From Cellulomonas pakistanensis (GTDB lineage Bacteria > Actinomycetota > Actinomycetes > Actinomycetales > Cellulomonadaceae): DNA of 64,000 nt. This document shows positions 50,007-59,365 of this stretch, piece after piece. Numbering within the stretch: the stretch's first letter is position 1; each line of letters opens with the position of its first letter. The stretch covers positions 1 to 64,000 of the forward strand of contig NZ_BONO01000013.1 in assembly GCF_016862755.1 (NCBI RefSeq), in the 5' to 3' direction. Under the pieces are notes generated by a model that made no database searches, was not told where the DNA came from, and was given only the letters and a program-made list of their open reading frames with translations. Position numbers and translations under genes: made by a program.

Positions 50007-51949
50007 GCGCCGTCGGGACCATGGCCCGGTCCGCCGTGCGCGTGCACCGCGGCAGCCTGGCCGGGAGCGCGCTGGTCGTGGCGCTCGCGGCCGCGCTGCT
50101 CACCGCGACCGGCGTCTGGGTGGAGGCGGGGGTCCGGCTCGCCGCCGGCGCGTCCGACGACCCGGCGGCGTCGATGCTGCTCACCGTCGCGTCCTCGTTC
50201 GCGGGGACCGCGGTGCTCATCGCGCTGCTGGTGGTGGCGTCGACGTTCGCCGGGGCGCTCCGCCCGCGGGCCCGGGAGTTCGCGCTGCTGCGGGCGGTCG
50301 GCGCCACCACCGGGCAGGTGCGGCGCCTCGTCACCGCCGAGGTGCTGCTGGTGTTCGCGGTCGCCGCCCCGCTGGGCGCGCTGCCCGGCCTGCTGCTCGC
50401 GCCGCTGCTGTCCGGCGTGCTGGCGTCCGGCGGCGTCGTGCCCGCGGGGTACGCGCCGGCGCTGTCGCCGTGGCCGGTGATCGGGGCCCTCGCGCTGCTG
50501 GTGCCGACCGCGCTGCTCGGCGCCCGGCTGGCCGGCCGAGAGAGCGCGCGGCTGAGCCCGGCGAGCGCGGTGCAGCGGTCGGCGGTCGAGCCGCGCGGCA
50601 TCCCGCGCGGGCGGGCGGTGACGGCCGTGGTGCTCGCCGCCGCCGGGCTGCTCGCCGCGCTGGTGCCGTTCGTCGTCCCGGGGCTGGGCGGCGCCGCCGC
50701 CGCCACGACGTCCGCGATCGTGCTGCTGGTCGCCGCCGCGCTGGTGGGCCCGCTGCTGGTCCGGTGGGGCGCGGAGCGCGGTCTGCGGCTGACCCGCGGG
50801 TCGCGCGCGGTGCCCACGCTCGCCCTGACCAACGCCCGCGGGTTCTCCCGCCGGCTCACCGGGGCGGTCGTGCCGCTCGCGCTGCTGCTGGCGCTCGGCA
50901 CCGTGCAGTCCGGCGTGAACCGGGCGGTCGTCGACGCGGCCGAGGAGCAGGTGCGGGACGGCGTGGTGGCGGACGTCGTCGCGCGGGAGCCGGGTGCGGG
51001 GGTGTCGCCGGCCGCGGTCGCCGAGGTGGCCGCGCTGCCGGGGGTCGCCGCCGCGGGCGTGACCGCCGGGGTACCCGCGCAGGTACGGGTCGACGCCGAG
51101 GACGAGGACCTGCCGTTCCTCGACGGGCTGTCCTGGGAGCCGACGTCGCTGCGGACCGTGCCGGCCGCGGCGACGCTGCTCGACCCGGACGTGCGGGCGG
51201 GCTCGGTCGAGGACCTCGCGGCGGACGGCACGGTCGCGGTGAGCGCCGAGGCGACGCTCGGCGGCACGGGGCTCGGCGACGTGGTCGAGGTGCGGGTCGG
51301 CGGGGCGGAGGTCGCGCTGACGGTCGTGGCCGTCTACGAGCGGGGGCTCGGGCTGGGCGACTACCTGGTCGGCGGCGGGTCGGCCGTGGCCGCGGGCGCC
51401 GAGGGCGGCGTGCTGCTCGTCCGTGCGGACGACCCGGCCGCGGTGCCCGCGGTGCGGGAGGCCGTGGCGGCGACCGGGCTCGAGGTCACCGGCCCCGCCG
51501 GCTACGCCCGGTCCGTGCGGGACGCCGCGGCGGGGGAGCAGGGGCTGTCGACCGCGCTGCTGCTGGCGCTGCTCGCGTTCGTCGCGGTCGCCGCGGGCAA
51601 CGCCCTGGTGAGCCTGGTCGGCTCGCGCCGGTCGGAGCTCGCGCTGCTGCGCCGCACCGGGGCGACCCGGGCGCAGCTGGTCCGGATGGTGGCCGCCGAG
51701 TCGGCGCTGATCACGGGCACCGCGGTGGCCGTGGGGCTCGCGGCGGTGCTGCCCGCGCTGCTCGGGGTCGGGCAGGGGCTGCTCGGGGTGCCGGTGCCGG
51801 TCCTCGACCCGGTGGTGACGGGCGGGCTGGTCGCGGTCGTGGCGCTGATCGGGCTGACGCTGCCGGTCGGGGTCGCGGTGCGCGCGACGCGCGAGGCCGA
51901 CGGGCGGGGGACCGGCGCGGGCGCCGGTCGGGCGGCGCGGGTCGGGTGA
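50003..51949 (+). CDS. FtsX-like ABC permease
   Basis: 648 aa. Seen: two FtsX-type membrane modules. The first has helices around VVALAAALLTATGVWV and TAVLIALLVVASTFAG with FALLRAVGATTGQVRRLV; the second, after a large beta-rich external domain (about 300-480), has ELALLRRTGATRAQLVRMVAAESALIT and terminal helices. The duplicated LRRxGATxxQ segment is the family mark. Partner of the ATPase upstream. A VOC gene is convergent 55 bases away. Substrate unknown. Confidence 0.88.
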   Translation: MSAVGTMARSAVRVHRGSLAGSALVVALAAALLTATGVWVEAGVRLAAGASDDPAASMLLTVASSFAGTAVLIALLVVASTFAGALRPRAREFALLRAVGATTGQVRRLVTAEVLLVFAVAAPLGALPGLLLAPLLSGVLASGGVVPAGYAPALSPWPVIGALALLVPTALLGARLAGRESARLSPASAVQRSAVEPRGIPRGRAVTAVVLAAAGLLAALVPFVVPGLGGAAAATTSAIVLLVAAALVGPLLVRWGAERGLRLTRGSRAVPTLALTNARGFSRRLTGAVVPLALLLALGTVQSGVNRAVVDAAEEQVRDGVVADVVAREPGAGVSPAAVAEVAALPGVAAAGVTAGVPAQVRVDAEDEDLPFLDGLSWEPTSLRTVPAAATLLDPDVRAGSVEDLAADGTVAVSAEATLGGTGLGDVVEVRVGGAEVALTVVAVYERGLGLGDYLVGGGSAVAAGAEGGVLLVRADDPAAVPAVREAVAATGLEVTGPAGYARSVRDAAAGEQGLSTALLLALLAFVAVAAGNALVSLVGSRRSELALLRRTGATRAQLVRMVAAESALITGTAVAVGLAAVLPALLGVGQGLLGVPVPVLDPVVTGGLVAVVALIGLTLPVGVAVRATREADGRGTGAGAGRAARVG

Positions 51950-52004
51950 CAGCCGGCCCCCTCGTTCGCGAGACGGTGGGCGCCGCCCGGCTGCGTGCCG
52001 CGGG

Positions 52005-52442
52005 TCAGCCCACGAAGATGCAGAACGGGTGGCCCGCCGGGTCGGCGAACACGTACAGCGGCTCGTCCGGGTCGTCCCGCCGGTCGAACAGCAGGCGGGC
52101 GCCGAGGGACTCCGCCCGCTCCCGCTGCGCGTCCAGCGCGTCGCCGTCCGGCACTGTCATGTCGAGGTGCAGCTGCTGCGGCACCTCCGGGTCCGGCCAG
52201 GTCGGCGGCGTGATCTCCGGCACCTTCTGGAAGGCCAGCGGCCACAGCCCGTCGCCCGTCAGGACGAGCCAGTCCTCGCCGTTCGGGTCGGGCTCGCCCG
52301 GCGCCGGCGGCTCGTCGCCCGGCCGGTAGCGCAGGCCCAGCAGCTCGCGGTAGAACTCGGCCAGCCCTCGGGGATCGGTGGTGTCCAGCACGGTCTGGAC
52401 GACGCGGGGGAACGGGGTCACAGGAGCGTTCGCGTCCGTCAT
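52005..52442 (-). CDS. VOC-superfamily (glyoxalase/dioxygenase-like) protein
   Basis: 145 aa single VOC domain. Seen: [28 protein letters not shown] at the N-terminus, [49 protein letters not shown] with the metal-ligand-like His, and [16 protein letters not shown] at the end. A typical small VOC protein; no specific substrate (glyoxalase, bleomycin or fosfomycin binding) can be assigned. ATG 52442. Not cotranscribed with its neighbours. Confidence 0.85.
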   Translation of the reverse strand: MTDANAPVTPFPRVVQTVLDTTDPRGLAEFYRELLGLRYRPGDEPPAPGEPDPNGEDWLVLTGDGLWPLAFQKVPEITPPTWPDPEVPQQLHLDMTVPDGDALDAQRERAESLGARLLFDRRDDPDEPLYVFADPAGHPFCIFVG

Positions 52443-52630
52443 GGCGGTCCTCTCCTCACGGGGCGCGCGGGCGCCCGGCCGGCACCCGCGCCGGTCCCAT
52501 GATGGCGCCGCCCGGCGGGACCCGCGACGGCGGGCGCCGCGGCGGCGGTAGAGTGCGTCAGCGCACGACGTCCCCGCCCGGCTCGCCCTCTCGGGCGCGC
52601 GGGCAGACCTCTCACAGGGAGCACCCACAG

Positions 52631-54295
52631 GTGACCACCCCCCGCCCCGCCGCGGTCATCGTCCTCGCCGCAGGCGAGGGCACGCGGATGCGATCCGCCA
52701 CCCCCAAGGTCCTGCACACCCTCGCGGGCCGCTCCATGCTCGGGCACGCGCTCGCGGCCGCCCAGGCCCTCGAGCCGCGGCGCACCGCGGTCGTGGTCCG
52801 GCACGAGCGCGAGGCCGTCGCGGCCCACGCCCGCGAGCTGATGCCGCAGGTGCTGGTGGCCGACCAGGACGACGTCCCCGGCACCGGACGCGCCGTGCAG
52901 TGCGCGCTCTCCGTCCTCGACGCCGCGGCGCAGGCCGAGGCGGCGTCCGCCGGCGACGGGGCGGGCGAGCCCGGCTCCGTCTCGGGCGTGCTGGTCGAGG
53001 GACCGGTCGTGGTGCTCGCCGGCGACATCCCGCTGCTCGACGGCGAGACGCTGGGCGAGCTGCTCGCGGCGCACGCCGCCGACGGCAACGCCGTGACCGT
53101 GCTGACCACCGAGGTCGCCGACCCGACGGGCTACGGCCGCATCCTGCGCGCCGGCCCGGACGCCGCCGACGCCGGGGACGTGCTCGGCATCGTCGAGGAG
53201 AAGGACGCGACCGACGCCCAGCGCACGATCGCCGAGATCAACTCCTCGGTCTACGTCTTCGACGCCGCGGTGCTGCGCGGCGCGTTCGGCCGGCTGGGCC
53301 GGGACAACGCGCAGGGCGAGGTCTACCTGACCGACGTGCTGGCGATCGCCCGCGGCGACGGCGGCCGGGTGCGCGCGCTGCGCACCGACGACCCGGTGCT
53401 CGTCGAGGGCGTGAACGACCGCGCCCAGCTCGCGGTGCTGCGCGCCGAGCTCAACCGCCGGATCCTCGACGGCTGGATGCGCGCGGGCGTGACGGTCGTC
53501 GACCCGGCGACCACCTGGGTCGACGTCGACGTCGAGCTCGCGCAGGACGTGACGCTGCTGCCCGGCACCCAGCTGCTCGGCGCGACCTCGGTCGCCACCG
53601 GCGCGACGGTCGGCCCGGACACCACGCTCGAGGACGTCGAGGTGCACGCCCGCGCCACGGTCGTCCGGACGCACGGCTCGCTGGCCGTGGTCGGCGAGGA
53701 CGCCACGGTGGGGCCGTTCGCCTACCTGCGCCCGGGCACCGTGCTCGGCGAGCGCGGCAAGATCGGCACGTTCGTGGAGACCAAGAACGCCGAGATCGGC
53801 GCCGGGTCGAAGGTGCCGCACCTGTCCTACGTCGGCGACGCCACGATCGGCGTCGAGACGAACATCGGCGCGGCCAGCGTGTTCGTCAACTACGACGGTG
53901 TCCGCAAGCACCGCACGACGATCGGCTCGTACGCCCGCACCGGCTCGGACAACATGTTCGTGGCCCCGGTCGAGGTCGGCGACGGCGCGTACACCGGCGC
54001 CGGCTCGGTCATCCGGCACGACGTGCCCGCGGGCGCCCTGGCCGTGAGCGCCGGCGCCCAGCGCAACATCGAGGGCTGGGTCGCCCGGTCCCGCCCCGGC
54101 ACGCCCGCCGCGGAGGCCGCCGCGCGCGCCCGCGGCGAGGACGCCGAGCTGTCGCCCCAGGCACGCGCCGAGCGCGAGCGCGCCGGCCAGCACGGCGCCG
54201 ACGCCGGCGTGCACCGCACGCCACCGCCCACCCTGCCGGACCACCCGGTCCCGCTGCCCGACGCCCAGCCCAGCACGGAGGACACCGCACGATGA
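52631..54295 (+). CDS. glmU: Bifunctional GlmU: N-acetylglucosamine-1-phosphate uridyltransferase / glucosamine-1-phosphate acetyltransferase
   Basis: 554 aa. Makes UDP-GlcNAc for peptidoglycan. Seen: uridyltransferase motif [58 protein letters not shown]-type [10 protein letters not shown], then the left-handed beta-helix with hexapeptide repeats and [36 protein letters not shown]. Longer than usual: an Ala/Gly/Glu insert (about 99-122) and a C-terminal extension of about 70 residues rich in Arg, Ala, Pro. GTG 52631 with an upstream GGAG-type region. Overlaps prs by ATGA; the glmU-prs pair is widely conserved. Confidence 0.96.
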   Translation: MTTPRPAAVIVLAAGEGTRMRSATPKVLHTLAGRSMLGHALAAAQALEPRRTAVVVRHEREAVAAHARELMPQVLVADQDDVPGTGRAVQCALSVLDAAAQAEAASAGDGAGEPGSVSGVLVEGPVVVLAGDIPLLDGETLGELLAAHAADGNAVTVLTTEVADPTGYGRILRAGPDAADAGDVLGIVEEKDATDAQRTIAEINSSVYVFDAAVLRGAFGRLGRDNAQGEVYLTDVLAIARGDGGRVRALRTDDPVLVEGVNDRAQLAVLRAELNRRILDGWMRAGVTVVDPATTWVDVDVELAQDVTLLPGTQLLGATSVATGATVGPDTTLEDVEVHARATVVRTHGSLAVVGEDATVGPFAYLRPGTVLGERGKIGTFVETKNAEIGAGSKVPHLSYVGDATIGVETNIGAASVFVNYDGVRKHRTTIGSYARTGSDNMFVAPVEVGDGAYTGAGSVIRHDVPAGALAVSAGAQRNIEGWVARSRPGTPAAEAAARARGEDAELSPQARAERERAGQHGADAGVHRTPPPTLPDHPVPLPDAQPSTEDTAR

Positions 54296-55275
54296 CCGGG
54301 ATCGTCTCGCAGGACGGTGAGAAGCGGCTCGTCCTGGTCTCGGGCCGCGCGCACCCCGAGCTCGCCGCCGCCGTCGCCAAGAGCCTCGACATCGACCTGC
54401 TGCCCACCACGGCGTACGACTTCGCGAACGGCGAGATCTACGTCCGGTTCGCGGAGTCGGTGCGCGGCGCGGACGTGTTCGTGCTGCAGAGCCACGCGGC
54501 GCCCATCAACCAGTGGCTGATGGAGCAGTTCCTCATGGTCGACGCGCTCAAGCGCGCCTCGGCCAAGACCATCACCGTGATCGCGCCGTTCTACGGCTAC
54601 GCGCGGCAGGACAAGAAGCACCGCGGGCGCGAGCCGATCTCGGCCCGCCTCATGGCCGACCTGTTCAAGACGGCCGGCGCCGACCGCCTCATGAGCGTCG
54701 ACCTGCACGCCGCGCAGATCCAGGGCTTCTTCGACGGCCCCGTGGACCACCTGTGGGCCATGCCGATCCTCACCGAGTACGTGCGGACCCGCGTCGACGT
54801 GCAGAACGTCACCGTGGTGTCCCCGGACGCCGGCCGCATCCGCGTCGCGGAGCTGTGGGCGCAGAAGCTCGGCGGCGGCCCGCTGGCGTTCGTGCACAAG
54901 TCGCGCGACATCCGGCAGCCGAACAAGACCGTCGCGAACCGCGTCGTCGGCGACGTCGAGGGCCGCACCTGCGTGCTGGTCGACGACCTCATCGACACGG
55001 CCGGCACCATCGCGGGCGCCGTGCGGGTGCTGCACGAGGCCGGCGCCAAGGACGTCATCGTCGCCGCGACGCACGGCGTCCTGTCCGACCCGGCGATCGA
55101 CCGGCTGCAGCAGTCCGGCGCGCGCGAGGTCATCATCACGGACACGCTGCCCATCGCCGAGGAGCGCCGGTTCGAGGGCCTCACCGTGCTGTCCATCGCG
55201 CCGCTCATCGCCCGGGCGATCCGCGAGGTGTTCGACGACGGCTCGGTGACCAGCCTGTTCGACGGCCAGTCCTGA
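54292..55275 (+). CDS. prs: Ribose-phosphate pyrophosphokinase
   Basis: 327 aa. Makes PRPP from ribose-5-phosphate and ATP for nucleotides, His, Trp and arabinogalactan-type sugars. Seen: [79 protein letters not shown], and the PRPP-binding [16 protein letters not shown] 54292 is inside the glmU stop. A 16-bp stem-loop follows. Confidence 0.97.
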   Translation: MTGIVSQDGEKRLVLVSGRAHPELAAAVAKSLDIDLLPTTAYDFANGEIYVRFAESVRGADVFVLQSHAAPINQWLMEQFLMVDALKRASAKTITVIAPFYGYARQDKKHRGREPISARLMADLFKTAGADRLMSVDLHAAQIQGFFDGPVDHLWAMPILTEYVRTRVDVQNVTVVSPDAGRIRVAELWAQKLGGGPLAFVHKSRDIRQPNKTVANRVVGDVEGRTCVLVDDLIDTAGTIAGAVRVLHEAGAKDVIVAATHGVLSDPAIDRLQQSGAREVIITDTLPIAEERRFEGLTVLSIAPLIARAIREVFDDGSVTSLFDGQS

Positions 55276-55307
55276 CCCGGCGCGGCGTCCGGCGCCGCTC
55301 GTCGTCC

Positions 55308-55344
55308 CGAGGCCCGCTCCCCCACGCCGGGGGAGCGGGCCTCG
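55308..55344 (+). terminator. Terminator after prs
   Basis: CGAGGCCCGCTCCCCC / GGGGGAGCGGGCCTCG, a perfect 16-bp stem with loop ACGCC. No U-tract. Confidence 0.85.
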
Positions 55345-55381
55345 GTGCGTCCGGCGCCGCGCGCGCGTGGTCAGGGCCCGG

Positions 55382-55411
55382 TTTCGTGCGGGCCGCGCGC
55401 CCGGGTAAGAT
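55382..55411 (+). promoter_or_regulatory. Promoter of rplY
   Basis: TAAGAT (55406-55411) is a good -10 box; TTTCGT (55382-55387) lies 18 bases upstream as a weak -35. Together with the preceding terminator it separates rplY from glmU-prs. Confidence 0.6.
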
Positions 55412-55417
55412 CGTCCA

Positions 55418-55572
55418 GTTGCCTCGGCGAGGGATGTCGGACGGTCACCGGAGAGACCCGGGTCCGCCGGTCCGTGATCGACAGGGTGGAACGCCTCCGC
55501 GTGCCCGTCCCGCGCCCCGCGTCGAGGCCACCGCCGCTCGCCATCGCCCTTCTCTGCGCCTCAGGAGTCACC
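55418..55572 (+). ncRNA. Candidate structured 5' leader of rplY
   Basis: About 155 bases lie between the expected transcription start and the GTG. The region contains CCTCGGCGAGG (a small hairpin) and several paired GC tracts. L25 may autoregulate through such a leader; I cannot match it to a named RNA family. Confidence 0.3.
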
Positions 55573-56178
55573 GTGTCCGAGATCAAGCTCGCCGCCACCG
55601 CCCGCACCGAGTTCGGCAAGGGCGCCGCCCGCCGCCTCCGCCGCGCCCACCAGATCCCGGCCGTCCTGTACGGGCACGGCACCGAGCCGGTCCACGTCGC
55701 CCTCCCGGGCCACGAGACCATGCTCGCGGTCAAGGGCGCCGCGAACGCGCTGTTCGAGATCCAGCTCGACGGCAAGCCGGTCCTGGCCCTCGCCAAGGAC
55801 GTCCAGCGCGACCCGGTCAAGAACATCATCGAGCACGTCGACCTGCTGATCGTCCGGCGCGGCGAGAAGGTCACCGTCGAGGTGCCCGTCACGGTCGTGG
55901 GCGAGTCGGCCCCCGGCACCATCCACATCGTCGAGACCCAGACGCTGACCCTCGAGGCCGAGGCCACGCACCTGCCCGAGCACGTCGAGGTCTCCATCGA
56001 GGGCCTCGAGTCCGGCACCGCGCTGACCGCCGGCGAGCTGACCCTCCCGAAGGGCTCCGTGCTCGAGGGCGACGCCGAGCAGATCGTCGTGACCGTCACG
56101 GTCCCGACCGTCTCCGCCGAGGACCTCGCCGCCGACGAGGCCGAGGCCGAGGCCGCCGCCGAGGCCGCCGCGGAGTGA
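55573..56178 (+). CDS. rplY: 50S ribosomal protein bL25 (CTC type)
   Basis: 201 aa. Binds 5S rRNA in the large subunit. Seen: AATARTEFGKGAARRLRRAHQIPAVLYGHG, the L25 N-terminal domain, then the longer CTC-type C-terminal domain beginning near EVPVTVVGESAPGT. The tail is Glu/Ala-rich. GTG 55573 with AGGAG upstream; the leader frame has no homology. Pth follows after 109 bases; the rplY-pth order is conserved in Actinobacteria (Rv1015c-Rv1014c). Confidence 0.96.
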   Translation: MSEIKLAATARTEFGKGAARRLRRAHQIPAVLYGHGTEPVHVALPGHETMLAVKGAANALFEIQLDGKPVLALAKDVQRDPVKNIIEHVDLLIVRRGEKVTVEVPVTVVGESAPGTIHIVETQTLTLEAEATHLPEHVEVSIEGLESGTALTAGELTLPKGSVLEGDAEQIVVTVTVPTVSAEDLAADEAEAEAAAEAAAE

Positions 56179-56287
56179 TCCGCCCGGCGTGCGCGCTGCA
56201 CGCCGACCACGTCGGGACGCCCGGTACCGTGAGGTGCCGGGCGTCCGGCATGTTCGCCGGTAGGACGACAGAGGGAGTGGCGCCGCG

Positions 56288-56908
56288 ATGAGCGACGGGC
56301 GCTGGCTGGTGGTCGGGCTCGGGAACCCCGGGCCGCAGTACGCCGGGAACCGGCACAACGTCGGGCAGATGGTGCTCGACGAGCTCGCGCGGCGCGCGCA
56401 GGCGTCGTTCGGGTCGAAGGGCGGCGTGCTGTCCCGCCGCCCGCAGGCCGCGACCGCCGAGGTGCGCATCGGCACGCTGCCCGGCGGCGCGCCCGGGCCC
56501 CGCGCGGTGCTCGCGAAGCCGACCACGTACATGAACACGTCCGGCGGGCCCGTCGCGGCGCTCGCGCGGTACTACGACGTGCCGCCCGAGCGCGTGATCA
56601 TGGTGCACGACGAGCTCGACATCCCGTTCGGCGACATCCGGCTCAAGCTCGGCGGCGGCGAGGGCGGGCACAACGGCCTGCGCGACACCACCAAGGCGCT
56701 CGGCACCAAGGACTACCTGCGGGTGCGGGTCGGCGTCGGCCGGCCGCCGGGGCGGATGGACGCCGCCGACTTCGTGCTGCGCGACTTCGCGAAGCCGGAG
56801 CTCAAGGAGCTGCCGTTCCTGCTGGACGACGCGGCGGACGCCGTGGAGCTGCTCGTCACCGAGGGCCTGGAGCGCGCGCAGCTCCGGTTCCACACCCGCA
56901 CGGCGTAG
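56288..56908 (+). CDS. pth: Peptidyl-tRNA hydrolase
   Basis: 206 aa. Recycles peptidyl-tRNAs. Seen: [27 protein letters not shown] with catalytic His near residue 23 (NRHNVG), [43 protein letters not shown] and [12 protein letters not shown]. All family residues are present. ATG 56288. A region of palindromic repeats follows. Confidence 0.96.
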   Translation: MSDGRWLVVGLGNPGPQYAGNRHNVGQMVLDELARRAQASFGSKGGVLSRRPQAATAEVRIGTLPGGAPGPRAVLAKPTTYMNTSGGPVAALARYYDVPPERVIMVHDELDIPFGDIRLKLGGGEGGHNGLRDTTKALGTKDYLRVRVGVGRPPGRMDAADFVLRDFAKPELKELPFLLDDAADAVELLVTEGLERAQLRFHTRTA

Positions 56909-56998
56909 CGCCGCCGCGGCGCCACGAGGCCGTCACCCCGCGCGGGGTGGCGGCCTCGCGCGCGTCCGGGCGCCCGGGTGCCGAGCGCGCCAGGCCCC

Positions 56999-57067
56999 CG
57001 AGTGGGCACCGGACGCGCCGAGTGGGCAACCAGGGGATGCCCGGTCGACGTGTCCGATGCCCACTCG
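56999..57067. repeat. 69-nt hairpin repeat, copy 1
   Basis: Begins CGAGTGGGCACCGGACGCG and ends CACTCG; outer arms of 19 positions pair with one mismatch. One base different from copy 3 over all 69 positions. Confidence 0.8.
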
Positions 57068-57103
57068 CCGCCGGCGCCCGGGTCGGCGCTCGGACGTCGA
57101 CGC

Positions 57104-57172
57104 CGAGCGAGTACGCGACACGTCGAACGAGCACCCACCGGGTACTCGCTCGACGTGTCGGGTACCCGTTCG
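57104..57172. repeat. 69-nt hairpin repeat, diverged copy 2
   Basis: Begins CGAGCGAGTACGCGACACG and ends GTACCCGTTCG. Same 69-nt length; arms still pair at 17 of 19 positions. Positions 5, 9 and 13 of the left arm and their partners have changed together compared with copy 3, so pairing is kept. Confidence 0.75.
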
Positions 57173-57314
57173 GCGAACGGGCGGCGCCGGCCGCGAGCCG
57201 CCCCGGGCCGACCCGCGCCCGGCAGCCCACCCGGCAGCGCGCCGGGCAGCGCGCCGGTCGGCGCGCACGACCCGCGTGAGCGCGCGACGGCCGCCGGCCG
57301 GCGCGGGCCCGCGG

Positions 57315-57383
57315 CGAGTGGGCACCGGACGCGCCGAGTGGGCAACCAGGGGATGCCCGGTCGACGTGTCCGGTGCCCACTCG
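57315..57383. repeat. 69-nt hairpin repeat, copy 3
   Basis: Outer arms CGAGTGGGCACCGGACGCG / CGTGTCCGGTGCCCACTCG pair at all 19 positions (one G-U). An inner GGGCA / TGCCC stem is also possible. Confidence 0.8.
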
Positions 57384-57394
57384 CGGTCCGCGCC

Positions 57395-57451
57395 CGAGCC
57401 GGCGCCCGGCGCCGACCAGGAGGGCCGCTCGACGCGCCGGGTGCCCGCTCG
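57395..57451. repeat. Shortened hairpin repeat, copy 4
   Basis: 57 nt. Begins CGAGCCGGCGCCCGG and ends GGTGCCCGCTCG; retains the family's 3' half (TCGACGCGCCGGGTGCCC) but has lost about 12 bases in the middle. Confidence 0.5.
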
Positions 57452-57691
57452 CGGTCGGCGGCGGGGCCGGCGCGCGGACGTCGGCGTCGGTGCAGGTCAG
57501 CGGAGTCGGCGCAGGTCAGCGGCACCCTGCGCGGGTGGGGCACGGGAGGGCCGTCCGGGGGTATCCGCGCACGTCAGGGCGACGCCGCTCGCCCATACGG
57601 GTGTGAAAGGGGTGAAAACGGACAGATCGGGCGGACTGGGGCAAACCCGCTGATATAGCCTCAAGTCACACCAAGCCCGGGGGGACCCACC

Positions 57692-59365
57692 ATGAGCCTG
57701 CTCGACGATCACGACGTCTCGCGCACCACGCAGCGCGACGTCGCGGCGCCGGCGGGCGACCCGTCGGAGACCGCCACGGACACCGCCGAGCGCACCGCGG
57801 ACGGCCCCGCCGCCGAGGGCCGCGCGAGCGCCTCCGCGGCCGCCCCGGAGACGGGCGGCGGCGTCCACCCGGACCACGCCGACCGGTCCGCCGCCGAGCG
57901 CCGCCGCGACGCCCGCGGCCCGCGGCTGTCCTGGGCCTCCGACCGCCCCTTCCACGAGCCGCTCGGCCACGCCGAGCCCTCGGGCTGGCGCGGGTCGCAC
58001 GCCGCCTACCAGGTCGAGACGCTGGCCCGGGACGTCGTCCTCGCGGCCTGCGTGCCGACGCTGCTGCTGTTCCTCATGCACGGCGTCTCGCTGCTGCAGC
58101 TGTCCTGGGGCCTGATGATCGGCCTGGTCTACATCGCGTTCGTCGCGGTGGAGCGCGGGTACGACCGCCAGGTGATCGGCGACGGGCACCAGGAGTTCGA
58201 GGCCGTGATCCGCGGCGGCGTGCTGACCGCGGCCGCGCTGGCGGTGTTCGCCGTCGGCGCCGACGTCGACGTGCCGCGGACGATCGTGTTCCTCGCGCTG
58301 CCGGTGGTCGCGGTGCTGCTGCTCGGCTCGCGCCACCTGGCCCGCCGGTCGCTGCACAAGCGCCGCGCCACGGGCGAGTCGATGCGCCGCACGCTGGTGG
58401 TGGGCGACGCGTCGTCGATCACGCACGTGGTCGACGACCTCAGCGGCCTGCCGCAGTACGGGTACAACATCGCCGGCGTGTGCGTGCCGTCGTTCGACGG
58501 GCCGCTGCCCGCGCTCGGCGTCCCGGTGCTCGGCACCGTGTCGGACGTCGTGCAGGTGGCGGTGGACGGCGAGTTCGACGTCGTGATCGTCACCGGCTCC
58601 GAGCTGTCGGGGCAGGCGCTGCGCCGGCTGTCGTGGGCGCTGCAGCGCACGAACACCGAGCTGGTCGTCGCGCCGGGGATCGTCGAGGTCTTCGGGCCCC
58701 GCGTGAGCCTGGAGCCGACCGCCGGCCTGTCGCTCATCCACGTGAACGCCGCGGAGTCCCGCCGGTCCCGGATCCTCGCGAAGCGCGCCTTCGACACCAC
58801 GTTCGCGCTGGGCGCGCTGCTCGCGCTGTCGCCGGTGCTCGCCGTCACGGCCCTCGCAGTGAAGCTGACCAGCCCCGGCCCGGTGCTGTTCAAGCAGACC
58901 CGGGTGGGCAAGGAGGGCCGCGAGTTCTCCATGCTGAAGTTCCGGAGCATGGTCGTGGACGCCGAGGAGCGGCTCGCCGCGCTGCGCGCCGCGAACCAGG
59001 CCGACGGCCCGCTGTTCAAGATGGACCGCGACCCGCGGATCACCCGGATCGGCCACTTCCTGCGCAAGCACTCGCTGGACGAGCTGCCGCAGCTCATCAA
59101 CGTCGTCAAGGGCGAGATGGCGCTGGTCGGCCCGCGCCCGCCGCTGCCGTACGAGGTCGCGCAGTACCGGGAGTCGGCGCGCCGCCGGCTGCTCGTGAAG
59201 CCGGGCCTGACCGGGCTGTGGCAGATCAGCGGCCGGGCGGACCTGGCGTGGGAGGACGCGGTGAAGCTGGACCTGCGGTACGTGGAGAACTGGTCGATCG
59301 CGTTCGACCTGATGATCCTGTGGCGCACCGTGCACGTCGTCGTGAGCGGTCATGGCGGTCGGTGA
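57692..59365 (+). CDS. Polyprenyl-phosphate glycosyl-1-phosphate transferase (WbaP/ExoY type)
   Basis: 557 aa. Starts exopolysaccharide synthesis by loading a sugar-1-phosphate on undecaprenyl phosphate. Seen: a disordered N-terminus (about 1-105), helices in residues 110-215, a CoA-binding-like domain (RTLVVGDASSITHVV), and the Bac_transf domain: KRAFDTTFALGALLALSP helix, GPVLFKQTRVGKEGREFSMLKFRSM, LRKHSLDELPQLINVVKGEMALVGPRPPLP and GLTGLWQISGRADLAWEDAVKLD. ATG 57692 has GGGGG upstream. It overlaps the next gene by 14 bases. First gene of the cluster. Confidence 0.93.
   Translation: MSLLDDHDVSRTTQRDVAAPAGDPSETATDTAERTADGPAAEGRASASAAAPETGGGVHPDHADRSAAERRRDARGPRLSWASDRPFHEPLGHAEPSGWRGSHAAYQVETLARDVVLAACVPTLLLFLMHGVSLLQLSWGLMIGLVYIAFVAVERGYDRQVIGDGHQEFEAVIRGGVLTAAALAVFAVGADVDVPRTIVFLALPVVAVLLLGSRHLARRSLHKRRATGESMRRTLVVGDASSITHVVDDLSGLPQYGYNIAGVCVPSFDGPLPALGVPVLGTVSDVVQVAVDGEFDVVIVTGSELSGQALRRLSWALQRTNTELVVAPGIVEVFGPRVSLEPTAGLSLIHVNAAESRRSRILAKRAFDTTFALGALLALSPVLAVTALAVKLTSPGPVLFKQTRVGKEGREFSMLKFRSMVVDAEERLAALRAANQADGPLFKMDRDPRITRIGHFLRKHSLDELPQLINVVKGEMALVGPRPPLPYEVAQYRESARRRLLVKPGLTGLWQISGRADLAWEDAVKLDLRYVENWSIAFDLMILWRTVHVVVSGHGGR

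Larger units (their letters stand above)
56909..57691. other. 783-bp intergenic region with a palindromic repeat array
   Basis: No gene is supported: open frames here have no ribosome site or homology and run through the repeats. Four related hairpin repeats lie within 56999-57451. The right part (57452-57691) falls in GC and probably holds the promoter of the exopolysaccharide cluster. Confidence 0.7.

Noticed and set aside
56999-57451. CRISPR array
   Set aside because: The repeats are long self-complementary units of 69 nt without regular unique spacers, and no cas genes are nearby.
56909-57658. Small proteins encoded in the repeat-bearing region
   Set aside because: Frames are open on both strands only because of GC richness, and they run through palindromic repeats.
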